DNA from: Fibrobacter succinogenes
GTDB taxonomy: Bacteria > Fibrobacterota > Fibrobacteria > Fibrobacterales > Fibrobacteraceae
NCBI GenBank assembly: GCA_902761355.1
Contig: CACWJY010000011.1
Coordinates: 1-59,221, forward strand
Reading direction: 5' to 3'
Length of the DNA: 59,221 nucleotides
Numbering within the stretch: the stretch's first letter is position 1; each line of letters starts with the position of its first letter. A program made the translations under genes and the position numbers. The notes below the pieces were generated by a model. The model saw only the letters and a list, made by a program, of their open reading frames with translations, did not search any database and was not told where the DNA came from. Below are positions 1 through 6,234 of the stretch, piece by piece.

Positions 1-743
1 TAGTCCATGTCCGGGCCCACAACGATGCAGAAGTTGGAGTAAAGCGTCCACGGGGTCGTCGTCCACACGAGGATGCTCGTGTCCTTGAACTTGGCTTCGC
101 TCGAATTAATCGGGAAAATCAGCGTGAGGGACGGGTCCTGACGGTCCTTATAGCCCTGGTTCGTTTCGAAGTTCGAAAGCGGGGTCGCGAGAGCCGGGCT
201 ATACGGCTGGATACGGTAGCCCTGGTAGATGAGGCCCTTGTCGAAGCACTGCTTGAACACCCACCACACAGATTCCATGAAGTTCTTGTCCATGGTCTTG
301 TAGCCCTTGTCGAAGTCGACCCAGCGGCCCATGCGGCGAACGGTCTTCTTCCATTCGCTGGTGTACTTGAGCACCTTGCTACGGCAAGTTTCGTTGAACT
401 TATCGACACCGAGCTTCTGGATTTCGGCAACGCCAGCGAGACCGAGTTCGTTCTGAACGAGAGATTCAATCGGAAGGCCGTGGCAGTCCCAACCGAAACC
501 ACGCGGAACCTTCTTGCCCTTCATGGTCCAGTAACGCGGAACGATGTCCTTGATGGTACCTGCAAGCAAGTGACCGTAGTGCGGAAGGCCCGTTGCAAAC
601 GGAGGGCCATCGTAGAAAGTGTACGGTTCAGTTTCCGGACGGGAGTCCAGCGACTTCTTGAACGATTCATCCTTATCCCACAAGCCGAGCACGCGCTCTT
701 CTATTTGTGGAAACGACTCTTCTTTCTTTACTTCACGAAACAT
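1..743 (-). CDS. ileS: Isoleucyl-tRNA synthetase, N-terminal part (runs off the window)
   Basis: The enzyme charges tRNA-Ile with isoleucine in the cytoplasm. About 247 residues from the N-terminus are present; the rest lies beyond base 1. The class I signature PFANGLPHYGH, the HIGH-motif equivalent, is at about residues 48-58. GWDCHGLPIE follows at about 84-93, and the start of the editing/CP1 region (PYSPALATPLSNFE) is visible, which points to IleRS rather than ValRS or LeuRS. The ATG at 743 is preceded by GAGG with a 6-base spacer. That ribosome site sits in the loop of a small hairpin. The KMSKS region is not in the window. Confidence 0.95.
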   Translation of the reverse strand, partial: MFREVKKEESFPQIEERVLGLWDKDESFKKSLDSRPETEPYTFYDGPPFATGLPHYGHLLAGTIKDIVPRYWTMKGKKVPRGFGWDCHGLPIESLVQNELGLAGVAEIQKLGVDKFNETCRSKVLKYTSEWKKTVRRMGRWVDFDKGYKTMDKNFMESVWWVFKQCFDKGLIYQGYRIQPYSPALATPLSNFETNQGYKDRQDPSLTLIFPINSSEAKFKDTSILVWTTTPWTLYSNFCIVVGPDMD

Positions 744-778
744 GGGTTACCTCAAACCCCGCGGCACCGTGCCACGGG
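744..778 (-). promoter_or_regulatory. ileS leader: two mutually exclusive hairpins, one presenting the ribosome site in its loop
   Basis: Read on the minus strand, a strong hairpin (CCCG.GGCA, loop, TGCC.CGGG; 758-778) is followed directly by a second one (GGGTT, loop TGAGGT, AACCC; 744-759). The loop of the second carries the GAGG ribosome site of ileS. The two share bases 758-759, so they partly exclude each other. This is seen in sequence only. A role in translational control is inferred. There is too little room for a normal T-box stem I. Confidence 0.35.
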
Positions 779-848
779 CATTAAATTTTCGGGCGTAAAG
801 ATAGAAATTAGCGAAAAATTCGGCAATTCAAATCTAATCTCAACATTC

Positions 849-1379
849 TCAATTTGCCTTTTTCTTTATTTTATGCCTTATCTTAACCATCGCCAAATTC
901 AATTCTATTTCCGTTTCACTTTCCAAATCGGCCGATTCCGACGCAAGCACATTCGAAATAATTTCACCACTTCTTTTCAGTAGCGACTTTTTTTCACCTT
1001 CATCAACCACTTTCGGAATTCGCGCAATAGCACGAGACAACTCACGAATTTCTACAAAAGTATCGATAATATTTATGGTTGTTTGCGTGGCAACATCACC
1101 CTTCAAGATAGTCGCAAGCATATAGAGTCCACGTTCCGTAAAAGCAGTCGGATTTACAGGGCTGAATTTCAGTTTAGTTAGGTGGTCAAAATTTTTGACC
1201 ACCTCCTTTTTCTCGGCAGCATCAACTTGAAAAATGTATCCCGTAGGAAATTTTTCAGGATTATTCTTTACGGCTTGATTGATTTCTTTTGTGGTTACTC
1301 CATAAAGGGCCGCAACATCACAATCAAGGATAACTCGCTGATCCCTTAACAGAAGAATTTTGCTTTCGACATCATTCAT
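849..1379 (-). CDS. ORF6N-domain protein (KilA-N/ORF6N type, DNA-binding)
   Basis: This 176-residue protein opens with IxLLRDQRVILDCDVAALYGVTTKEINQAVKNN, the hallmark of the ORF6N domain. The FPxGYIFQV segment and the TERGLYMLATILKGDVA segment that follow are also typical of the family. ORF6N proteins are found in phage antirepressors and as small chromosomal proteins of poorly known role; they are thought to bind DNA. The C-terminal 60 residues are charged and probably helical. The gene stands alone between ileS and a gene of unknown function on the same strand and marks the edge of an AT-rich accessory stretch. No phage structural gene is near. Confidence 0.85.
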   Translation of the reverse strand: MNDVESKILLLRDQRVILDCDVAALYGVTTKEINQAVKNNPEKFPTGYIFQVDAAEKKEVVKNFDHLTKLKFSPVNPTAFTERGLYMLATILKGDVATQTTINIIDTFVEIRELSRAIARIPKVVDEGEKKSLLKRSGEIISNVLASESADLESETEIELNLAMVKIRHKIKKKAN

Positions 1380-1568
1380 CTTAACTCCAATCCGCCTACA
1401 AGCATAAAAAGGCGGGGCTTAACTATGTTCCATTGCAAGCGGAGCGCGACAGCTCTCACAAACCTACTCACTTGAACACTAAAATATAAATTATCAAAAA
1501 GCCGTTGTCAAGAGATCCGTCAGCTTTTTTTGAGAGTTTTTGGAAGGCACTAACTTTTCTTACGCCTA

Positions 1569-2213
1569 CTAGTCGCGTTGATGCATCTTGTCCACAGTCT
1601 TTGTGCCATACACGCTTCCCGGCCGTTCCCATTGATCCCATCCGTAGCCGGGTTTCAACTGAATCCAGTCGTACGTGTCGCGATACCGAATCTGGTTTTC
1701 GTAACGTTTATCAAATCGGTCCAAAGTTTCCCGCGTATTCGACAGAGTCTGCCTAATAGGATTGCCATCCTCGTAATAAATCGCTTGATTTTCCATGGGC
1801 TTAAACCAATATTCGCCAATTACATCGAACCCGCCATTCACTGCAGCCAGGATGTCGGGGCAATTATCACGGTAGACATCATTGGACAAATAGTGGCCAC
1901 CGCCATCAGGATAGGACCAGTCATAAGCACAATACAGTCCAATAATTTTCCCGTTTTTTTCCATGGCCTGTGCAAGCGCCAAGTGAAGAATCACTATGTA
2001 TTCGCAGCGTCCTTCTCTGTTCGGTGGAAAGTTGATTTGTCCTGCGTAATGACACACTTTTCTATCACCAAGGTCAATAAGTTCGCCTTGGTGCCCCCAT
2101 GCCGTAGAATACATTGAAGTGGTACGGGCAAAGCGCCATACGCCCGAAGGCTTGTCCGCAAAGGCCGATATAACAAAAAGAAGTATGACAACAAAAAATT
2201 TAGTCATTGACAT
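1569..2213 (-). CDS. Exported protein of unknown function
   Basis: I do not recognise this 214-residue protein. It begins with a short Sec-type signal (KFFVVILLFVISAFA, cleavage probably after AFADK or close to it). The mature part is rich in Tyr, Trp, Gly and Asp (for example SYPDGGGHYL, GYGWDQWERPG) and has three Cys (in VCHYAG, RCEYIV and LYCAYD) that could form disulphides in the periplasm. Two ATGs (2213 and 2207) are possible and neither has a clear ribosome site. A long frame on the opposite strand (1578-2117) has no such signal and is taken as a shadow. The neighbours give no functional clue. Confidence 0.6.
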   Translation of the reverse strand: MSMTKFFVVILLFVISAFADKPSGVWRFARTTSMYSTAWGHQGELIDLGDRKVCHYAGQINFPPNREGRCEYIVILHLALAQAMEKNGKIIGLYCAYDWSYPDGGGHYLSNDVYRDNCPDILAAVNGGFDVIGEYWFKPMENQAIYYEDGNPIRQTLSNTRETLDRFDKRYENQIRYRDTYDWIQLKPGYGWDQWERPGSVYGTKTVDKMHQRD

Positions 2214-2309
2214 CTATAACATCACACATCTACAATTATTGAACAATGGTAATCTTCTATTTTTTCAGCCGTCTTTCACATTCAGCCATTCTACAAGCCG
2301 TTGCAAAAT

Positions 2310-2984
2310 TTATAGAGCCGAACTTATCAGAGAACGGGCAAGCGAATGAATTACAAAGGTGGATGCGATAGCAAGACCAATTGTCGTCACAGAGGCAAAT
2401 AAGTAAATCTTACGGATAAAGCCCTTCACCACCTCGATATATGAATCAACGGCCTCACTAATTTCCACATCTACATTAGCAAGGAAATCCTTGAATCCTG
2501 CAAAAAAAACGCTTATCACCATAGAATAAATTTTGAAAACAAATCTGCCTACAATCGTGATTTTTTCGCCACCCAGACCTTTCTTTACCGCTGGGTTTAT
2601 GATATCAGTCATGACTCCGCTGAAAATTTCACACCCAGTTTCCTGCGTATTGGCGGATTGACCGACATCATTTATGACCAACTGCATGACCCTTTTCCCG
2701 TAATCCAATACAGATTGCAGGGATTTGTTCATGTTTTTCGGGAAAGGAATGGCGCCATAACAACATCCACAAACAAACGTCAGTAAAAAGATGCATACGG
2801 ACGATACAATTGCGGCATTTCTTTGCTCGCTAAAAGTAATGATAAGAATGTCGGCAAATACGCTACAAGCAGCAAAAGCAAATCCCCATTTTAGGATTCG
2901 AGTAGCGGCTTTTAGCGGAGCAGACATTGTGTCGGCGATATTGCCTTCTATTTCAGGATCACTGTAATTTTTGAAATCAATCAT
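2310..2984 (-). CDS. Membrane protein of unknown function, last gene of the CBS-HEPN cassette
   Basis: This 224-residue protein has two hydrophobic segments near residues 35-80 (ILKWGFAFAACSVFADILII and AAIVSSVCIFLLTFVCGCCYG), a mostly soluble middle, and a further hydrophobic segment near the C-terminus (KIYLFASVTTIGLAIASTFVI). The start is supported by GGAGG seven bases upstream of the ATG. It follows the zinc-ribbon protein gene by about 47 bases on the same strand and is probably cotranscribed with it. I recognise no family. Segments that would pair charged membrane-proximal helices suggest a structural or pore-like role, but that is a guess. Confidence 0.65.
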   Translation of the reverse strand: MIDFKNYSDPEIEGNIADTMSAPLKAATRILKWGFAFAACSVFADILIITFSEQRNAAIVSSVCIFLLTFVCGCCYGAIPFPKNMNKSLQSVLDYGKRVMQLVINDVGQSANTQETGCEIFSGVMTDIINPAVKKGLGGEKITIVGRFVFKIYSMVISVFFAGFKDFLANVDVEISEAVDSYIEVVKGFIRKIYLFASVTTIGLAIASTFVIHSLARSLISSAL

Positions 2985-3031
2985 TTTAAGCCTCCTTCTC
3001 TTGAATGTTTTTGAATTTGATATGGAAATCT

Positions 3032-3955
3032 TTAGTCAATTTCACTAATTTTATCAATGCCCAACTGCAGCTCTTCAAGAGCTTTCTTCTTACGAAAGTT
3101 TGAAATATTAGGCGCATTTTGAATAATTTCTCGTACACCATCAGCGTCTATATTTGTGTTATTTCTAGCAGCGCGACCTAGAAAAGTATAAACAGTGCTC
3201 ATCAGCTCATTTCCAGCATCGATTTGTTCCTGCGTCCCCTTAAGTCCCATTTCATTGTTATAGAACTTGCTGGCAATATCTAAATAGAATCGAGACAGTT
3301 CATTTCTATCACTGATATCATCAACCCCATCGAGATAATTGGATATCTTCGGAGCAGAAGTCTGTTTTGATTCCATTTCTGTTTGAGAATTTGCTGGTGC
3401 GACAACTTCGCTAGTTTCAGATTTTTTCACACTATTTCCATCATCCTTGCTATCGGGATTATCAATTTTCATCCATATAATCAGGAGTATCAGGACAAGG
3501 AGTAGAAACCCGAGCTTTCTCGCCCTAAACCAGAAAAATGGAGCGCCAGCAATAAAGCCAACTATGAACGCAACAAACCAAAGATGGAAAACACAAGCAA
3601 AAAGGAAGAACAGTAGTACCGCTGCAACTGCAGACAACGCCGCAATATTTCTTTCCTTTTTCCCATCTGGGGTAGCATCATAAGCAGCCTGAGCTTCCCT
3701 TGCAGCCTGTTTTTTCGCTTTCCTTTCGGCTTCTTTTTCTGTCCTTTTCGCTTCCTCTTTCGCCCTAGCGGCCTTTCTTTCTGCTTCTTCTGCATTTCTT
3801 TCTGCATCGCGTTGGGCAAATTCTCTTGCAACACAATTTGGACAGATGCTACCGGACCATCCATCGGGTTCACAACCATAAACCCGAGAATACCCTCTTG
3901 CCCCACACTTTCCACATAGATAAGTGTATACTTCGTCACCTTCTATTTTTGCCAT
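3032..3955 (-). CDS. Zinc-ribbon / coiled-coil / transmembrane protein of unknown function
   Basis: The 307-residue product has three visible parts. Near the N-terminus (about residues 14-41) is a four-Cys zinc-ribbon, CGKCGARGYSRVYGC followed by ICPNC. Then comes a strongly charged Glu/Lys/Arg/Ala coiled coil (about 45-100), then two adjacent membrane segments (about 105-165). The last 130 residues are soluble and largely helical. I chose the ATG at 3955 because AGGGA lies upstream; an earlier in-frame ATG at 4039 has no ribosome site and would add a non-conserved tail. The architecture resembles a membrane-anchored sensor or scaffold, but no named family is recognised. It lies between a 38-residue ORF and the 224-residue membrane protein. 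Confidence 0.65.
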   Translation of the reverse strand: MAKIEGDEVYTYLCGKCGARGYSRVYGCEPDGWSGSICPNCVAREFAQRDAERNAEEAERKAARAKEEAKRTEKEAERKAKKQAAREAQAAYDATPDGKKERNIAALSAVAAVLLFFLFACVFHLWFVAFIVGFIAGAPFFWFRARKLGFLLLVLILLIIWMKIDNPDSKDDGNSVKKSETSEVVAPANSQTEMESKQTSAPKISNYLDGVDDISDRNELSRFYLDIASKFYNNEMGLKGTQEQIDAGNELMSTVYTFLGRAARNNTNIDADGVREIIQNAPNISNFRKKKALEELQLGIDKISEID

Positions 3956-4056
3956 ATTTGATTCCCTGTCGTAAAGTTTAATTGTTATCCCGCAACAGTG
4001 AATGAACACCATGCCATGCGGGTTATGACACAGGTTCATTTTGCGTAGTGCAAACT

Positions 4057-4173
4057 TCAGTTTCGGCGAAACTTTTCGCTAGAAGAGATCTCATCGTCAG
4101 AATTATGCTGGGCGTTATAGGCGAACTGCGCCTTTGGATTATCACGGGATTGACGATAGAACATATTAGCCAT
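4057..4173 (-). CDS. Very small protein (38 aa), translationally coupled to the gene upstream
   Basis: The ORF encodes 38 residues starting MANMFYRQSRDNPKAQF and ending SSSEKFRRN. Its ATG overlaps the TAA of the 90-residue gene upstream (TAATG), and a purine-rich AAGAGA lies just before it. Such an overlap is a common sign of real coupling. The product is hydrophilic, without a membrane segment or recognised domain. It could be a small regulatory or antitoxin-like partner of the cassette, or a chance frame; only conservation in relatives would tell. Confidence 0.4.
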   Translation of the reverse strand: MANMFYRQSRDNPKAQFAYNAQHNSDDEISSSEKFRRN

Positions 4174-4445
4174 TATTTTCTCTTATTTTGATTTTCTATT
4201 TGATTTAATAAAGTGAGCATCAGAGAAGCCGAAATCATAGGTCGCCCCACAAAATCTAATAGGGGTAATATTCTCCAATCCTCAGGCCCGCCAGAATGTT
4301 CTACTTCAAAGTGGAATTGTTCTACTTCTTGCTCTATTTTCAAAAAAGCCTTGAGATCTTCAAGAGTCTTTATAGAAGGATATTTTCTCCTACTCCTGAT
4401 TTTTTTTGCTTTCTGGATGTAATGAGGAAAAAAGTTTTCATCCAT
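4173..4445 (-). CDS. Small protein of unknown function in the CBS-HEPN cassette
   Basis: The product has 90 residues, starting MDENFFPHYIQKAKKIRSRRK. The start is set by AAGGAG seven bases upstream of the ATG at 4445; an earlier in-frame start exists but lacks a ribosome site. The protein is basic at the N-terminus, acidic in the middle (IEQEVEQFHFEVEHSGGPEDW) and helical at the end. No domain is recognised. It lies 31 bases downstream of the CBS-HEPN gene and is joined to the next 38-residue ORF by a TAATG overlap, so the three are likely translated from one mRNA. Confidence 0.6.
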   Translation of the reverse strand: MDENFFPHYIQKAKKIRSRRKYPSIKTLEDLKAFLKIEQEVEQFHFEVEHSGGPEDWRILPLLDFVGRPMISASLMLTLLNQIENQNKRK

Positions 4446-4476
4446 TTTTATTCTCCTTGTTATAGACATTTGAATA

Positions 4477-5226
4477 TTACTTTGTTATTATGTTTAAGAG
4501 TTTTACCATTTCATCAATAGATTTTCGTGACACTGCGTCCAACATTCTAAAATGCATCATAGCATTTCGTGCCACTCGGACTTTTTCAAGCAACTGCACG
4601 AAGAAACCGCAATCAAGAGACCCCATTTCTAGTTTCTGCCAATTCGTTGCAAAAAGACCGATGAAGTCACTAAAAGAAAACTTTTCTCCATAAGCTTCTT
4701 CTGAAGAAAGAATACCGAACTTAACAAGCCTATCACGAATAAAGCATTCTATGAATTCTATTTGTGAATATGGAATGACCTTTTGCTTATACAGAGCCGC
4801 AATATCAAAGGCAGTAATCAGACGCTTAACAAAAGTTCTTTTACTATCTAGTACCACGATATACTCACTTTTTTCTAAATCATCTAAAACAGATAAAAGA
4901 GTTTTTTCTTCGGTACATAAGCACATTTGTCCTTGCTCAACAAACTCACGTACGGGAGTTTCCATCGATATGCTAGAAACTGTCAACCGACTAACAATAG
5001 ACTGTAAGGAAATCATCCCTACAACATGCTCCCTCAGCACCATGTTGTTCGGCATCCGTTTCAACACCAACAACTGTGAAAAGCCCTTGGAAAGCATCAT
5101 GGTCGTCGCCTTAGATAAAGGATCCGTTTCCAAGACACAAGCCACGTCCTCGTTAAGATTTACAAGGTTTCTCAAAGCGTAGCTCGACAAGTAGTCGTTT
5201 GTCAGTTCCTGCTTATCCATAGGCAT
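4477..5226 (-). CDS. CBS-pair protein with a C-terminal HEPN-like domain (putative nucleotide-sensing RNase)
   Basis: The 249-residue protein has a tandem CBS-like region (about residues 20-150; segments such as DPLSKATTMMLSKGFSQLLVL and EYIVVLDSKRTFVKRLITAFDIAALY). CBS pairs usually bind adenine nucleotides. The last 95 residues are helical and carry RNAMMH at 220-225, which fits the catalytic Rx4-6H motif of HEPN ribonucleases, including the polar residue that often follows the Arg. A conserved-looking acidic helix (EFIECFIRDRL) lies earlier, as in other HEPN folds. The start ATG at 5226 follows an in-frame stop; a second ATG is two codons on. It heads a cassette of small unknown genes. Nuclease activity is inferred from the motif only. 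Confidence 0.7.
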   Translation of the reverse strand: MPMDKQELTNDYLSSYALRNLVNLNEDVACVLETDPLSKATTMMLSKGFSQLLVLKRMPNNMVLREHVVGMISLQSIVSRLTVSSISMETPVREFVEQGQMCLCTEEKTLLSVLDDLEKSEYIVVLDSKRTFVKRLITAFDIAALYKQKVIPYSQIEFIECFIRDRLVKFGILSSEEAYGEKFSFSDFIGLFATNWQKLEMGSLDCGFFVQLLEKVRVARNAMMHFRMLDAVSRKSIDEMVKLLNIITK

Positions 5227-5325
5227 TCAACTCCATCTTTACACCGTTGGAGGTCTGCCCCTGCTCAACAAGGAACTTCGCCAAATTTTGTGAGAATACA
5301 AAAAAGGCGCAGATCGTTGTATTTA

Positions 5326-5525
5326 CCTAAGTGGGGCTCTAGACTGCCTCTAAGCGATAAACACAAACGACCCACGCCCCAAAAGGGCTGTTGCCCTTGG
5401 CCATACGACCAAAGCCCGACCATAAAGTCGGTATAGCAAACTGAGGTACGCCAAAAATGGCATACCTGCGTGAGCGTTCGCCTCGTCCTCGCTTAAGGGA
5501 AAGTGTCTAGATTTCACTTAGAGGG
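5326..5525. ncRNA. Putative structured RNA of about 200 nt (family not recognised)
   Basis: The 494-base gap between the CBS-HEPN gene and vsr holds a fold closed by three stacked long-range helices: 5326-5333 with 5515-5521, 5338-5344 with 5505-5511, and 5347-5356 with 5490-5499 (nine of ten pairs). Inside are clear local hairpins: 5383-5388/5393-5398, 5416-5420/5427-5431 and 5444-5453/5458-5467. A weak hairpin follows at 5527-5542. Its size and long closing stem recall 6S RNA, but I see no diagnostic sequence. I found no landmarks of tmRNA, RNase P or SRP RNA. The strand cannot be decided: on minus it would be the leader of the CBS-HEPN gene. Confidence 0.5.
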
Positions 5526-5607
5526 CAAGAGCAAAAACTCTTCTTCTACTCTAAAGATAACATCTAAAATGCAAAAAGTATCGATTTTCTACAAAAAAGT
5601 TAAAATT

Positions 5608-5669
5608 TTATTCCAAATAAGCAGAAAAAGCCCTAAATTAAAGGCTAAATGATATTCCTAGTTGGAATA
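5608..5669. promoter_or_regulatory. Operator region upstream of vsr/GH13: half-site plus palindrome shared with the sugar porter
   Basis: A half-site TTATTCCAA (5608-5616) is followed by the imperfect palindrome TATTCCTAGTTGGAATA (5653-5669). The same arrangement, with a perfect palindrome, precedes the sugar porter gene at 8032-8065. A shared transcription factor is inferred; none is encoded in this window. Confidence 0.6.
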
Positions 5670-5688
5670 AATTAGGAGAGATCGAGTG

Positions 5689-5714
5689 CAATACAGTCCA
5701 GAGAATCTATCTTT
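5689..5714 (+). repeat. 26-bp direct repeat, copy 1 (before vsr)
   Basis: This 26-base stretch starts CAATACAGTCCAG and ends ATCTATCTTT. It matches 6187-6212 at 24 of 26 positions. The copies bracket the vsr gene exactly. Confidence 0.8.
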
Positions 5715-5720
5715 CTCACC

Positions 5721-6161
5721 ATGCCCCGTAAGTGTAAAAAGCACACTCCGATGAACCGTTCGCAGATGATGCAGGCGGTACATTCCGAGGATACTCGGCC
5801 GGAATTGCTTGTGCGGCGAGCGCTTTTTAATGAGGGATTTCGCTACAGGCTACACCGACGCGATTTACCGGGATCACCAGACCTGTTCATCCTGAAGTAC
5901 AATGTGGTCGTTTTCGTGAACGGCTGCTTCTGGCATCAACATGGTTGCAAAATGACGAGCCGCCCTAAAAGCAACAGCACTTTCTGGGGAAACAAGTTTA
6001 CGAACAACATAGCACGAGACATCAAGACGAATTGGAAGCTTTCGTTGCTAGGTTACCGCGTCGCAACCATCTGGGAATGTTCCATCAGGAGCGACTTCGA
6101 GCGAACCGTCGAAAGGCTCATTGCCTTCATCAAAAGCGACGAAGAGACCGTAGAAATATAA
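5721..6161 (+). CDS. vsr: Very short patch repair (Vsr) endonuclease, solitary
   Basis: Vsr nicks DNA 5' of the T in T:G mismatches that arise from deamination of 5-methylcytosine. The 146-residue protein has the family landmarks in order: TRPELLVRRALFNEGFRYRLH (25-45), LPGSPDLF with the catalytic Asp at 54, FVNGCFWHQHGC (65-76) with the active-site His and zinc-binding residues, then the FW...K...N..RD block (89-100) and GYRVATIWEC. No cytosine methyltransferase gene lies in the window, although vsr is usually beside one. The ATG at 5721 has no clear ribosome site; Met11 (5751) is an alternative. The gene separates an operator and a repeated leader from the GH13 gene, as if inserted there. 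Confidence 0.93.
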   Translation: MPRKCKKHTPMNRSQMMQAVHSEDTRPELLVRRALFNEGFRYRLHRRDLPGSPDLFILKYNVVVFVNGCFWHQHGCKMTSRPKSNSTFWGNKFTNNIARDIKTNWKLSLLGYRVATIWECSIRSDFERTVERLIAFIKSDEETVEI

Positions 6162-6186
6162 ACAGCTTCAAGCTGAAGGATTATAT

Positions 6187-6212
6187 CAATACAGTTCAGA
6201 AAATCTATCTTT
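6187..6212 (+). repeat. 26-bp direct repeat, copy 2 (leader of the GH13 gene)
   Basis: This is the second copy of the stretch at 5689-5714, differing at two positions. It ends 22 bases before the GH13 start codon, so it is probably the original leader of that gene. Confidence 0.8.
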
Positions 6213-6234
6213 GGGGCCGAGAAAGGAGATTTTT

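Noticed and set aside
744..848. A full T-box riboswitch upstream of ileS
   Set aside because: Only a T-box-like antiterminator piece is seen. About 105 bases separate ileS from the next gene, too few for stem I and the specifier loop.
1578..2117. Plus-strand 179-codon frame opposite the exported unknown protein
   Set aside because: No signal or domain. The minus-strand frame has a clean signal peptide.
5213..5320. Short minus-strand frame (…FSQNLAKFLVEQGQTSNGVKMELNAYG) between the structured RNA and the CBS-HEPN gene
   Set aside because: It looks somewhat protein-like and overlaps the CBS-HEPN start, but has no ATG/GTG near its beginning and no ribosome site. Its stop lies inside the next gene.
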